From NCBI GenBank assembly GCA_036265385.1, contig DATAPD010000070.1, forward strand, positions 62,001 through 126,000: a DNA stretch of 64,000 nucleotides, read 5' to 3'. The notes under the pieces are model-generated. The model saw nothing but the letters and a program-made list of their open reading frames with translations. It ran no database searches and was not told where the DNA came from. Each line of letters starts with the position of its first letter. Position 1 is the stretch's first letter. The stretch is from DATAPD01 sp036265385. Lineage in GTDB: Bacteria; Acidobacteriota; Terriglobia; Terriglobales; Acidobacteriaceae. A program made the position numbers and the translations under genes. Shown here piece by piece: positions 1 to 9,700 of this stretch.

Positions 1-718
1 CTTGAACCTTCAACCTCCCCTTGCCCGAGAGTTGCTTGATTTCCGCGAGGTATTGCTCAGGTACCGTAAACGTCACATAAATTGGCTGCACTTGGTTGAT
101 ATTGACCAGTGGTGGATTGTCGTTAGCCTTGATCATGTTTCCGCGGTGGACAATCAAGTTTCCGGTGCGACCGTTAATGGGAGAGTAGATCGAACAGTAC
201 AGAAGCTGCACGCGTGCGTTCTCGACGGCTGCCTTGTCCGCCTCTACAGCGGCATCAAGTGCTGAGGCTGCAGTGGCGTACTGATCGTAATCTTGCGAGG
301 AAACCACGCCCGCCTTCACAAGAGACTCGTAGCGTCTCTGCTGTGCCCGCGCATTAGCTGCTTGCGCCTGATCCCGCGCCAGGTTTCCTTCTTGCCTCTT
401 GAGATCTGCCTCAAATGGACGCTTGTCGAGTGAGAATAGTAATTGCCCTTGCTTAACGTCATCGCCTTCTTTGAAGTAAACGCCCGTGAGCTCGCCGGTG
501 ATCTGCGTCTTCACCGAAACAGTTGAATACGCCTCCACTGCCCCAATCGCGCGAACTTGCACCGGCACGTCTTTTTGTTCGGCAACCGCTGCCAAGACAG
601 GAACACCCGCGGAAGGAGCCGGGGCAGCCTTTGTGCGGTCGCACCCGGTGGCGAATAGTAGTGTTCCACTAATCACGGTAGCGTTGACTACTCGTATTAA
701 CGAAGTATGGCCAATCAC
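1..718 (-). CDS. RND efflux periplasmic adaptor (MFP/HlyD family), 5' part
   Basis: Membrane-fusion adaptor that would link an inner-membrane RND pump to an outer-membrane channel. The reading frame runs off the window at base 1, so only about 239 N-terminal residues are present. Translation from a GTG at 718 gives a short hydrophobic leader ending in a lipobox-like ATGC (Cys26), then the lipoyl/barrel-sandwich half (ITGELTGVYFKEGDDVKQGQ), a coiled-coil hairpin with the LVKAGVVSSQDYD signature, and the second lipoyl half (SIYSPINGRTGN), all classic for MdtA/AcrA-type adaptors. The GTG is chosen because CGGAG lies 9 nt ahead of it. The gene starts 2 bp after the TetR stop codon, so the two are co-transcribed and the repressor probably controls the pump. 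The pump subunit should lie to the left of the window. Confidence 0.9.
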   Translation of the reverse strand, partial: MIGHTSLIRVVNATVISGTLLFATGCDRTKAAPAPSAGVPVLAAVAEQKDVPVQVRAIGAVEAYSTVSVKTQITGELTGVYFKEGDDVKQGQLLFSLDKRPFEADLKRQEGNLARDQAQAANARAQQRRYESLVKAGVVSSQDYDQYATAASALDAAVEADKAAVENARVQLLYCSIYSPINGRTGNLIVHRGNMIKANDNPPLVNINQVQPIYVTFTVPEQYLAEIKQLSGKGRLKVQ

Positions 719-720
719 GT

Positions 721-1395
721 TTATGAACTCCGGTTGTCGTTCTTGTGGCCGTTTGCCGGGGTTCGATTCTCCCCCTCGACCGAAGTCTGCATGCCGCGTA
801 ACCAGATTTCGGCCATCGTCCGGCTCACCTGTTGGACGTCGAACTTCTGATACCGTTTTCCGCCGAACAACTCTTGCACCCACGAGTAATAGATCACCAT
901 CCCCAGGAAACCACGAGCCGCTAATAAAGGGTCGACTTTCCGGAACTCACCGCGATCCATCCGCTCACGGATGAACCCGGCTAGCACCTCGTAATACTCC
1001 GCTACATAGGTTCTGAAGAATCGGCTCGAGAGTTTGTGATTTTCCAGCGCGCTGAAGAGCAGCAGTCTCGATAAGCTCTGGTCTTTCGCGCGTCGCTCCA
1101 GGATCTCAGCAGCAATCTCTGTGAACAAGTCTACGTCGTCGGCATTAATGTTCAGCTTTTCACGTAACTGTTCCCGAGCACGTGCCGTCGATATTTTTCG
1201 CTGGATAACCGCCCAGTAGAGGTGATCTTTGGTTGGGAAATGGCGGAAGATGAGCGCTTCATTGATCCGGGCACGCTCTGCGATTTGCTTTGTTGTCGTT
1301 CCCTGGTAGCCTTGCCGCGCAAAGAGCGGCGTCGCAACATCAAGAATTTGCTCTTTTCGGTCAGCCGCCGAATATCTGATCTGAGGACTTGCCAT
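721..1395 (-). CDS. TetR/AcrR family transcriptional regulator
   Basis: One-component repressor of 224 residues. Residues about 12-60 form the TetR DNA-binding domain, with the recognition-helix region TTTKQIAERARINEALIFRH; the remainder is the divergent ligand-binding/dimerisation domain. It is the first gene of a minus-strand unit with an RND adaptor immediately downstream, which is the usual arrangement of local efflux repressors. A perfect 16-bp palindrome lies 18 bp upstream of its ATG and is the likely operator for autorepression. The ligand cannot be predicted. Confidence 0.93.
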   Translation of the reverse strand: MASPQIRYSAADRKEQILDVATPLFARQGYQGTTTKQIAERARINEALIFRHFPTKDHLYWAVIQRKISTARAREQLREKLNINADDVDLFTEIAAEILERRAKDQSLSRLLLFSALENHKLSSRFFRTYVAEYYEVLAGFIRERMDRGEFRKVDPLLAARGFLGMVIYYSWVQELFGGKRYQKFDVQQVSRTMAEIWLRGMQTSVEGENRTPANGHKNDNRSS

Positions 1396-1412
1396 TTCGC
1401 CCGAAACGCCTG

Positions 1413-1428
1413 GTAAGTAATTACTTAC
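1413..1428. promoter_or_regulatory. Putative TetR operator (16-bp perfect palindrome)
   Basis: GTAAGTAATTACTTAC is a perfect inverted repeat lying between the TetR start (1395) and the divergent NADH dehydrogenase gene. Length, symmetry and position fit a TetR-family operator. Binding is inferred. Confidence 0.7.
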
Positions 1429-1542
1429 TTCTATTCTCGTTTTAAACTGATGTCAAGATATACGAACCCGGGGGTCAATTCCGCGTTCCTGAAACTTAAG
1501 CGACCTTTCCCCCCGCAACGAATCCATTACGTAGGTGGGGCT

Positions 1543-2892
1543 ATGACCAGATCGAACAATTCTCCACGCGTGGTCATCGTAGGTGCCGGATTTGGGGGTC
1601 TGAATGCCGCTCAACATCTTGCGAAGTCGAACATGCAAGTTGTTGTTATCGACAGGAAGAATCACCACACGTTTCAGCCGCTTCTCTATCAGGTGGCCAC
1701 TGCTGGTTTATCGCCTGGAGAGATCGCCGCACCCATCCGGTGGATATTGCGCGGCGATAACAACATCGAAGTTTTACTTGAAGAAGTAGTCGACTTCGAT
1801 CTCAAGCGCAAAATTGTTCGCACGTCCGAGCAGGAAGTTCCTTATGACTATTTGATCGTTGCCGCCGGGGCGACCCACGCCTATTTCGGACACGATGAAT
1901 GGGAGAACTCAGCACCCGGTTTGAAAACAATTGAAGATGCTCTCGAAATTCGGCGGCGTATTTTGCTCGCCTTCGAGTTGGCCGAACGGCAGACCGCGAA
2001 CGGTATGGCGGAGGTCACGTTGCGGTTTGTCATCGTGGGAGCAGGTCCAACTGGTGTGGAATTGGCCGGAACCATAGCCGAAATTTCGCGTCATGCACTC
2101 TCGCACGAATTTCACGCGATCTCTCCGGAACGAACTCACGTGATCCTTCTCGAGGGCGGACCGAGCGTATTGTCTGCCTATCCTGAAGATTTGCAGCGGA
2201 GCGCTCAGGAACAGCTCAAACGTTTAGGCGTTGAAGTCAGAACGAATACCCTCGTCACCAAGATAGAGCCGGGCGTGATTCACTTCGGCGAAACCTCAAT
2301 GACCGCATCCGTCATCATCTGGGCCGCGGGGGTTGCTGCCTCGCCTTTAGGTAAGCGGCTCGGTGCTCCTGTGGATCGAGCAGGCCGGGTGCTCGTGAAC
2401 CCCGATCTCAGTTTGCCCGGACATCCGGAAATCTTCGTGATTGGCGATCTCGCTTCCTTAAAAGATGAAAAGGGACGCATGTTGCCAGGCGTAGCACCAG
2501 TTGCGATTCAGCAGGGAAAGTATGTCGCCAAAATCATCAAAGGGGACCTTCAAGGCAAGCCGAGACACAATTTCCACTATTTCGATAAAGGTAGCCTTGC
2601 TACTATCGGTCGTGCTGCAGCTGTCGCTGATTTCGGAAAAGTTCACATATCCGGTTTCTTCGCTTGGCTTTCTTGGCTTTTTGTTCACATCTTCTTCCTC
2701 ATTGGATTTCGTAACCGCATTCTCGTGATGATTCAGTGGGCATGGTCATACTTTACGTACCAGCGTGGCGCACGCTTAATCACGGGCGACACTACACTTC
2801 CTGGTTGGACGGGAGAGGCTGAATTGACAGGCCCAAGCACCGAGACGAGTGCCCGTGAAGACGCGGTCCCCATCGAGAAACTGCGGGCTTGA
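1543..2892 (+). CDS. ndh: Type II NADH:quinone oxidoreductase (NDH-2)
   Basis: Single-subunit, non-proton-pumping NADH dehydrogenase that passes electrons from NADH through FAD to membrane quinone. The 449-residue protein has an FAD dinucleotide-binding motif GAGFGG near residue 14, the TxGLSPGEIA segment typical of NDH-2, and an NAD-binding motif GAGPTGVELAG in the middle. The AAGVAASPLG and FVIGDLA segments of the pyridine-nucleotide reductase fold are present. A hydrophobic/amphipathic C-terminal stretch (WLSWLFVHIFFLIGFRNR) matches the membrane-anchoring tail of NDH-2. An upstream ATG at 1450 is in frame, but the ATG at 1543 has a purine-rich GGTGGGG just ahead and places the Rossmann fold at the N terminus, so it is preferred. 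Confidence 0.93.
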   Translation: MTRSNNSPRVVIVGAGFGGLNAAQHLAKSNMQVVVIDRKNHHTFQPLLYQVATAGLSPGEIAAPIRWILRGDNNIEVLLEEVVDFDLKRKIVRTSEQEVPYDYLIVAAGATHAYFGHDEWENSAPGLKTIEDALEIRRRILLAFELAERQTANGMAEVTLRFVIVGAGPTGVELAGTIAEISRHALSHEFHAISPERTHVILLEGGPSVLSAYPEDLQRSAQEQLKRLGVEVRTNTLVTKIEPGVIHFGETSMTASVIIWAAGVAASPLGKRLGAPVDRAGRVLVNPDLSLPGHPEIFVIGDLASLKDEKGRMLPGVAPVAIQQGKYVAKIIKGDLQGKPRHNFHYFDKGSLATIGRAAAVADFGKVHISGFFAWLSWLFVHIFFLIGFRNRILVMIQWAWSYFTYQRGARLITGDTTLPGWTGEAELTGPSTETSAREDAVPIEKLRA

Positions 2893-2946
2893 CCAGCAGA
2901 TATAATGAAGGCGTTGGGTCTTAAAGTAAGTCCGAACTGGAGTGTC

Positions 2947-4269
2947 ATGAAACGCGTCTTCACTCCGTCGCTCGCCCTTTCATTATTTCTCCTTCTATCA
3001 TTTGTGCCCCGCTCTTCAGCTGAGGTGATGAAGATCGTCATCAACGACGCAATTCATCCCATCACGGACGAATACATCGGCCGCGCACTGGCCACTGCCG
3101 AATCTACTCACGCTGATGCCTTGCTAATCGAAATCAATACACCAGGCGGACTTGTAGACTCGACCCGAGACATCATCGAAAAAATCCTCGCGGCACCTGT
3201 TCCCGTAGTCATTTACGTCACTCCTAGCGGCAGCCGTGCTGCTTCAGCCGGCTTCTTTATCCTTGAATCTGCAGATGTTGCCGCCATGGCCCCAGGAACA
3301 AACACTGGCGCCGCACATCCCGTCACTCTGGGCGGATCCAAAATGGATGACGTGATGAAGCAGAAGTTGGAGAACGATGCGGCGGCACTCATGCGCTCTG
3401 TTGCCTCCAAGAGGGGCCGCAACGTTCAGGTCGCTGAAAGCGCAGTGCGCGAATCGAAGTCATTCACCGACCAGGAGGCGCTCTCCCAGAAATTAATCGA
3501 CTATGTTGCTTCGAACGAAGATGATCTATTCCGACAGATGAATGGAAAAACCATCAAGCGTTTTGATGGCAAGATGATCACACTTTCGCTCGCTGGCAAG
3601 TCGATTCGGGAATTCCCAATGACGCTGAAACAGCGGATTCTCGCCTACCTCATGGATCCGAATGTTGCGTTCATCCTGCTCGCAATCGGCATGCTGGCAC
3701 TTTACATGGAGTTCAACCATCCAGGCGCCGTCGTGCCCGGGACCGTGGGGGTTGTGTTCCTCTTATTGGCCGCTTTTGCCTTGAATCTTTTACCGGTGCG
3801 ATTCGCGGCGATCGCCATGATCCTCGGTGCATTTGTGCTCTTCGCCCTCGAAGCAAAATTTGCATCTCACGGCGTCTTAACAATCGGAGGTATCGCTCTC
3901 CTGACGCTCGGCGCGCTGATGCTTGTCGATGGCCCAATACCCGAAATGCGAGTACGTTTATGGACTGCACTCACCGTCAGCATTCCACTCGGGTTGATCA
4001 CTGCCTTTCTGATGAGTATTGCTTTGCGGGCAAGGCAAAACAAGGTCGTAACAGGCGCGCAAGGAATGATCGGAGAAGTAGGGATCACGCAAACGCCTCT
4101 ATCGCCATCAGGAAAAGTGTTCGTACACGGTGAAGTCTGGGATGCAACATCGTCCTCACCCGTCGATGCCGGTCAGTCGGTAGTTGTTCGGCAGGTAGAG
4201 GGCTTGCGGTTGCGAGTAGATCCGGCAGCTGTCGGCGACTTAGTCAAGGCTCCATCCGTAGTCGCGTGA
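2947..4269 (+). CDS. NfeD-family membrane serine protease (ClpP-class)
   Basis: Membrane-bound Ser-Lys protease of the long NfeD (1510-N/STOPP) type, 440 residues. It has a signal peptide (residues 1-26), a ClpP-like protease domain with the NTPGG motif and the nucleophile in RAASAG (Ser100), a cluster of transmembrane helices between roughly residues 230 and 380, and a C-terminal OB-fold NfeD domain ending in VRQVEGLRLRV. An in-frame ATG lies at 2905, but the one at 2947 has GGAG 5 nt upstream and yields a proper signal sequence. The next gene encodes a slipin, the usual genomic partner and proposed substrate of these proteases. Confidence 0.92.
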   Translation: MKRVFTPSLALSLFLLLSFVPRSSAEVMKIVINDAIHPITDEYIGRALATAESTHADALLIEINTPGGLVDSTRDIIEKILAAPVPVVIYVTPSGSRAASAGFFILESADVAAMAPGTNTGAAHPVTLGGSKMDDVMKQKLENDAAALMRSVASKRGRNVQVAESAVRESKSFTDQEALSQKLIDYVASNEDDLFRQMNGKTIKRFDGKMITLSLAGKSIREFPMTLKQRILAYLMDPNVAFILLAIGMLALYMEFNHPGAVVPGTVGVVFLLLAAFALNLLPVRFAAIAMILGAFVLFALEAKFASHGVLTIGGIALLTLGALMLVDGPIPEMRVRLWTALTVSIPLGLITAFLMSIALRARQNKVVTGAQGMIGEVGITQTPLSPSGKVFVHGEVWDATSSSPVDAGQSVVVRQVEGLRLRVDPAAVGDLVKAPSVVA

Positions 4270-4385
4270 CCTTGTCAACAGGCATCTTTACAGGTAACTC
4301 CCTCCCCTTCAGAACACCGATTTCCGCGTCATAATTGGGATACAATCCGCCCTACAGACGCTGAGCGCGCCGCAGCGGAGGCTAT

Positions 4386-5168
4386 ATGCTGTCTTTACCA
4401 ATCATCGCAATCATCATTGTCGTCCTCTATCTCCTGAGCTCGATAAAGATACTGGCTGAGTATGAACGCGGCGTCATCTTTCGCCTCGGTCGTCTGCTCG
4501 ACAAAGAAAAAGGCCCTGGAATTATCTTCGTTTTTGCGCCAGTAGATCGCTTGGTGAGAATCTCTTTGCGCCAGGAAGCCCTCGAAGTTCCACCGCAGGA
4601 CATCATCACCCGGGACAACGTTACGCTGAAGGTAAACGCCGTCATCTTTCTGCGCGTGATCGATCCCCGGAAAGCAGTTGTTGAAGTTTCGAACTACGTC
4701 TATCAGACCTCTCAATTCGCGCAGACAACGCTTCGTTCCGTCCTTGGAGAACAGGAGTTAGATGAACTCCTAGCGCATCGCGACAAGACCAATGCCCGAC
4801 TGCAAAGCATTCTCGATACCCACACCGCGCCATGGGGCGTAAAGGTAGTGAATGTTGAAGTCAAGCAGGTCGATCTGCCGGAAACCATGCTGCGGGCGAT
4901 GGCCAAACAAGCCGAAGCGGAACGCGAACGTCGTTCCAAGATCATTCACGCAGAAGGCGAGTACTCGGCGGCCCAGCGGCTCGTGGATGCTGCGGCCTTG
5001 CTGGCGACACAACCCGTCAGCGTGCAGCTTCGTTATCTGCAAACTTTGACGGAGATCGGCGTCGAAAAAAATACCACCGTGGTCTTCCCTGTCCCGGTCG
5101 ATTTCTTTTCGGGGTTGCAAAAGCTTCTGGCCAATGCCGGCGGTGGGGAATCGTCACAAAAAGGATAG
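4386..5168 (+). CDS. SPFH/stomatin-like protein (slipin)
   Basis: Membrane-scaffold protein of 260 residues: one N-terminal hydrophobic hairpin (IIAIIIVVLYLL), then the SPFH band-7 domain (YERGVIFRLGR, PPQDIITRDNVTLKVNAV, TTLRSVLGEQELDELL) and a charged coiled-coil tail (AMAKQAEAERERRSKIIHAEGE) for oligomerisation. Slipins form microdomains in the membrane and are cleaved by neighbouring NfeD proteases in the characterised archaeal pair. The gene follows the NfeD gene by 116 bp and precedes the SPOR-domain gene by 3 bp, so all three are probably one transcription unit. Confidence 0.92.
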   Translation: MLSLPIIAIIIVVLYLLSSIKILAEYERGVIFRLGRLLDKEKGPGIIFVFAPVDRLVRISLRQEALEVPPQDIITRDNVTLKVNAVIFLRVIDPRKAVVEVSNYVYQTSQFAQTTLRSVLGEQELDELLAHRDKTNARLQSILDTHTAPWGVKVVNVEVKQVDLPETMLRAMAKQAEAERERRSKIIHAEGEYSAAQRLVDAAALLATQPVSVQLRYLQTLTEIGVEKNTTVVFPVPVDFFSGLQKLLANAGGGESSQKG

Positions 5169-5171
5169 GCT

Positions 5172-5744
5172 TTGAACTTCGTCTCGGATGTCACTATGCC
5201 CACTTCGCAAGATACCGAAATCACTCTCGGCACGGGAAAGTTGCTCGTGCTCTTCTTTGCGCTCGTCGTAGTATGCGCTCTCTTTTTCGGTCTTGGATTC
5301 TCTCTTGGTCGAAATGCGTCTACCTCATCAGTCACATCCGTTCAGGCCAACACTGCGGCGGGAAACGATGCACAGGTAACCAAGCCATCTTCCAATCTAA
5401 GCTTCTACAAGAATGTTGAGCAGAAGGCGCCAAACTCCCAACTGGCTCAGCCAGAAACGGCACCCGCACCAGCCGCCGCCGATAATAAGTCTGGATCCGA
5501 AGCGCTCACTCCTCCGGCGCTCAGTGGCTACATAGTGCAAGTTGCGGCTGTGACGAAACCGGAAGACGCGGAGGCGCTCGTCAATGCTCTGAAGAAGAAG
5601 CAGTATCCCGCTTTTGCAGTCAACAACACGCCTTCGGACAAGCTATTCCGCGTGCAAGTCGGCCCATACCCGGAGATCAAGGATGCGGAAGCCATTCGAG
5701 CCCGACTCGTGAGCGATGGCTACAATCCGATCCTGAAAAAGTAA
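5172..5744 (+). CDS. SPOR-domain protein, single-pass membrane
   Basis: A 190-residue bitopic protein: a short cytoplasmic N terminus, one transmembrane helix (LLVLFFALVVVCALFFGLGF), a low-complexity Ala/Pro/Ser periplasmic linker, and a C-terminal SPOR domain (GYIVQVAAVTKPEDAEALVNAL ... FRVQVGPY) of the kind that binds denuded septal peptidoglycan. The TTG at 5172 has AAGGA 6 nt upstream; an ATG at 5196 is the alternative and gives a protein 8 residues shorter. It sits 3 bp after the slipin stop codon. Confidence 0.88.
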   Translation: MNFVSDVTMPTSQDTEITLGTGKLLVLFFALVVVCALFFGLGFSLGRNASTSSVTSVQANTAAGNDAQVTKPSSNLSFYKNVEQKAPNSQLAQPETAPAPAAADNKSGSEALTPPALSGYIVQVAAVTKPEDAEALVNALKKKQYPAFAVNNTPSDKLFRVQVGPYPEIKDAEAIRARLVSDGYNPILKK

Positions 5745-5757
5745 CGAAACCGCGACT

Positions 5758-6369
5758 CTATCTTTCGGAAAACCGCTGTTCTTTCCAGGGATCACCGTAC
5801 ATATGATACCCGTTCTGCTCCCAAAATCCTGCCTGCTCATGGTCCAGAAACTCTAGTCCCCGCACCCACTTTACAGACTTCCATGCGTAGAGGTGCGGCA
5901 CAATCAATCGCAACGGAAAGCCATGATCCGCGCTGAGCGGTTCACCATCATGATGTGTGGCGAGCAGGACCTCATCTCTGTCTAGGTCCGCCAAGGGCAC
6001 ATTCGCAGTGTATCCCTCTTCTGCATGAACCAAGACGTGGGATGCTTCGGCCCTCGGATCCGCCAAGGCGAGCACGTCCTTCATCGCCACCCCGCTCCAA
6101 TCGTTATCGAAGCGACTCCAACGCGTTACGCAGTGGAAATCGCTTTTATGATTCGACCTTGGAAGGCGATTGAAATGTTCCCAACTCAATCGCAGTGGGT
6201 TTTCAACTAGGCCGTAAACTCGAAAATCCCAACGTGCTGGGTCAAACCTTGGAACTGATCCATAATGAAGCACTGGCCACTTTAGGGTGAGGGATTGTCC
6301 GGGCGGCAATCGGCCCGCCTGTTTCATTTCCCGCTCGCGTTCACGACGCTCATTTCCTTCGAATAACAT
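5758..6369 (-). CDS. Sulfite-oxidase-like molybdopterin oxidoreductase
   Basis: A 203-residue molybdopterin-binding domain protein of the sulfite oxidase/YedY superfamily. The molybdenum-ligating cysteine is visible in DFHCVTRWS, followed by the conserved core EGYTANVPL and a DHGFPLRLIVPHLYAWKSVKWV segment (split here: DHGFPLRLIVPHLYAWKS, VKWV). There is no signal peptide, so it is probably cytoplasmic, unlike the exported YedY/MsrP. The substrate is unknown. It is convergent with the SPOR gene and divergent from a small ArsR regulator, which may control it. Confidence 0.88.
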   Translation of the reverse strand: MLFEGNERREREREMKQAGRLPPGQSLTLKWPVLHYGSVPRFDPARWDFRVYGLVENPLRLSWEHFNRLPRSNHKSDFHCVTRWSRFDNDWSGVAMKDVLALADPRAEASHVLVHAEEGYTANVPLADLDRDEVLLATHHDGEPLSADHGFPLRLIVPHLYAWKSVKWVRGLEFLDHEQAGFWEQNGYHMYGDPWKEQRFSER

Positions 6370-6487
6370 TGGGCACCAACAATGAGACGCACCAACTCAG
6401 CGAAAGATTCTACGCTTGACCAAATACCGCTATATTGATGGAGGTCAATCAGCCTCACCGCTATCGATTTACTCGATTGGAGTTACG

Positions 6488-6787
6488 ATGAGTCGCCCCG
6501 AAGAATCATTTGACACCATCTTGCATGCGATCTCCGACCCCACGCGCCGCAAAATCCTCGCCGCCTTGCGGGCATGTAAGGGCCGCGGCTCTCACGGGCA
6601 AAGTGGCCTGTGCGCCCTTGAAATCGAACAGAAGGTGAACGTGTCTCAACCCACCGTGTCACATCACATGGCTGTTCTTCACAAAGCAGGATTAGTTGAA
6701 ATTAGAAAAGCAGGTTTATGGCGCTGGTACCAGAGAAACGAAGGAATGATCACCAGTTTTACAAAGCGGCTAAAGCAGACGTTGTGA
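6488..6787 (+). CDS. ArsR-family transcriptional regulator
   Basis: A winged-helix regulator of 99 residues. It begins with the family signature ISDPTRRKILAAL, and the recognition helix region is VSQPTVSHHMAVLHKAGLVE. The ATG at 6488 has GGAG 5 nt upstream; the longer frame from 6416 has no such site. No metal-binding cysteine pair of the ArsR/SmtB type is obvious (only scattered Cys), so a non-metal signal is likely. A loose inverted repeat TTGACC...GGTCAA (6416-6448) lies upstream and could be its own operator. Confidence 0.88.
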   Translation: MSRPEESFDTILHAISDPTRRKILAALRACKGRGSHGQSGLCALEIEQKVNVSQPTVSHHMAVLHKAGLVEIRKAGLWRWYQRNEGMITSFTKRLKQTL

Positions 6788-6789
6788 GA

Positions 6790-9700
6790 TCAGCGACCGG
6801 CTGCCGCACTTTGAACCCTTTGCAGGAGTGTTCGTGCGTGCGCGATGAGATCTGCTACTTCAAAGGGCTTCACTAGCGAAACGAGATTGTTTTCCGTCAT
6901 AAAGGCACGGATTTCAGGATCGGCAAGGGTTGAGAACGTGAACAGTAGCTTTTTTTCAAGTCCCGGGCACGTCTCCTTCACCCACTTGTAGACATCGGGA
7001 GCGTTCCACCCGCCCGGCATACGGCCGTTCACCACCAAAGCGTCAAACATTTCCGACCGGATTTTCGAACGCGCCTCATCCGCGCTCATTGCGGTAACAA
7101 CTTGAGCTCCCGCACCAACCAGGACATCTCGTTCGAATTCCAGAACAGCCTCTTCGTCTTCCACCAGCAGCATCCTGCCCTCGAGTGCAAACTCGCGGCG
7201 GGAGACGACGGAAGGCTCATCCGTTGCCGGCTTTTGACCCGAGATCGGCAGCCTTACTTCAATCTGCGCGCCACCTTCTTCTCGATTTTGTGCAAGGATA
7301 TCGCCACCATGCTCTTTGACAATTCCATAGCAGATGCTTAGTCCCAGCCCTGTGCCCTTCCCCACATTCTTGGTTGTGTAGAACGGATCGAAGATCCTCT
7401 TGGGATCCTTTATCCCAGGCCCAGAATCACAGAAAGATGCAGAAACGTATTCTTCGTTCTTGGCGACAACTACGGTCATCGTCCCACGCGTCTCTTTTTC
7501 GAGGATCGCGTCGACTGCATTATTGATGATGTTCAGAAACACCTGTTCCAATTGGTGCGGGTCGGCGGTCACTGTTGGAAGCCCTGGCTCGATCTTGCGC
7601 TCCACCGCGATATTGTTAACTTTTAGATCGTAGTCGCGAAGCGCCAGCGTCTCCTCCAGCACTCGCGCGACGTCCACTTCCTGTTTCTGCGGCTTTCGCT
7701 GACGTGCGAATGAAAGAAGGTTCTGCACCACTCGATGGGTACGCTGCGCCTGTTTGAACAGCTTGCGAACAAAATCCGAGGCGCGCTCGTTCAAGCCTTC
7801 GTTTTCGAGCAATTGCGCATAGCCCAGAATCGCCGTGAGCGGATTGTTCAACTCGTGCGCGACTCCCGAAATCAACTGTCCTACCGCCGACATCTTCTCG
7901 CTCTGCAGAAGCTGCTCTTGCGTCTTTCTGAGATCTTCGTAAGCCCGACACGTTTCTTCATACAGTCGGACCTTCTCGATGGTAGTGGCGAGCTGGCGTC
8001 CGATTGCCACCATTAGATTTTCATCGTTACTGGTGTATTCGCGCGATTCCCGGCAACTCACTCCCATGACGCCAATCGGTTTGTCCTTTGACCAGAGCAA
8101 CACCCATATCCAGGACGGTAGGCCATCCGCACGCAGGAACTCAGCTACTAAGGGAGGCAGATGCGGAACAAACTCTTGCGTAATAACTTCTGTACGCGAC
8201 CGCATCACGAGGTCGCCAAAACCTTCAGTCAGGATTACTTCCGCAAACCGTGCGCGATTTTCGCTCCGCTGCCCCCATCCGGCACGTCTGCGGAATAAAG
8301 TCGCATCTGCATCGGACAGGTAAATCGATCCTGTTTCTGCTCCAAAAAGTGAGACCACTTGCCTCAATGTCAGGTTGAGGATTTCATCCAGATCGAAGGA
8401 CTGTGTGGCGATGACCGCCATGGCATTCAGAGCATTCAATTCGCGATTGCGACGCCGCATTTCATCCTCGGCGCGCCTCTTGCTTGTCATGTCCAACAAA
8501 AAGCCCTGGTAGCGATCGATTCTGCCGTTCGAATCCCGGGTGGCGAAGCTGCTCTCAGCCGCCGTCAGCAGCGAGCCATCCTTTTTACGCATGGTCACTT
8601 CGAAATTGCGGACATAGTTGTGCTGCTCAATTTCGCGCCGGAAATGATCGCGCTCGTCCATTGACGCGTACAGCTTTTCATCGATGTCGATCGACATCAG
8701 CTCTTCGCGGGTGTCGTAGCCCAACAACTTCACAAAAGCGTCGTTACAGTCGAGCAGCTTGCCATCCGGAGTAGCAACAAACACGCCTTCCTGCACCTGC
8801 TCGAAAATCAATCTGAATTTTTCCTCAGCGGCCCGTCGGTCGCTGGTATCTCTGACAACGTGAATCGTGCCCCGCTTTTGTGTTCCCTGCTCCGTGTACG
8901 ACGACGTGGACACCATGGAGTAGCCACCAAAACACGGGTCAGCCCCCTCGGCAAAATCCGAATCTCCCCGCGCGCAGTAAGGACAATTCGTCCACTCACT
9001 GGGCTTTTTGGGAAGTATTTCCTCGCATGTCTTTCCGACTACGTCGGCCGGCGCGCGATTCAGGCGCTGGAGTAGGGCTTGATTCACTTTGATGACTCTA
9101 AAATCGGCGTCGTGGGCAAGAATTAAATCCTGGATGGAGTCGAACGTATTCATCCATTGCCGCTGAGACCGCAAGATCTGCTCCAGCAGTCTCAGGTTCT
9201 CTACGGCCAAGCCCAATTGATTTGTTGTTGTGGAAAGAAAATCAATGTCCTCGGCGAGCAAAGAGCGGGTGTGATTCCATCCCAGCGCCAGGGTACCGAT
9301 CATCGATTTCTTGCCGAGTAGGGGAATCAGTACGACTTGTCTAATTTTTTCCTGCGCCAGTTGCGGCCCGAGCGGCGCCTCCACGGCCGAGGACTTAACT
9401 ACCATCGGCGTTCCCTGCTGAAGCACCTGCTGTAATCTCTCGTCGATCCCGATTTGCCCAACGGAGCGCAAGAATTCTTGGGAGACACCAACGTGCTGCG
9501 CGATCACCATCCGTTGGCCCTCAAGCAAACGGAACCACGCTGCACGTGCTCCCATCAGAGACTTGAGTTCTTCGAGCGCAGTCTGCATCATCGGCCCGTG
9601 CTGTTGGGCTCGCGTGATGGTCGTACTCAGCGAGTTGACGACTGCCAGCCGACGTGTTCTTGCCTTCGACTCGTCGAAGACTGTGAAAATCATTCCCAAG

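Noticed and set aside
459..644. 61-residue ORF on the minus strand
   Set aside because: It is a shadow of the RND adaptor frame in another phase and has no features of its own.
1450..1542. Longer N terminus for the NADH dehydrogenase
   Set aside because: The extra 31 residues are not FAD-fold-like and lie in the promoter/operator region; the ATG at 1543 has a better ribosome site.
2889..2906. TTGACC...TATAAT as a promoter for the NfeD gene
   Set aside because: The -10-like box is perfect, but only 6 bp separate it from the TTGACC, not about 17.
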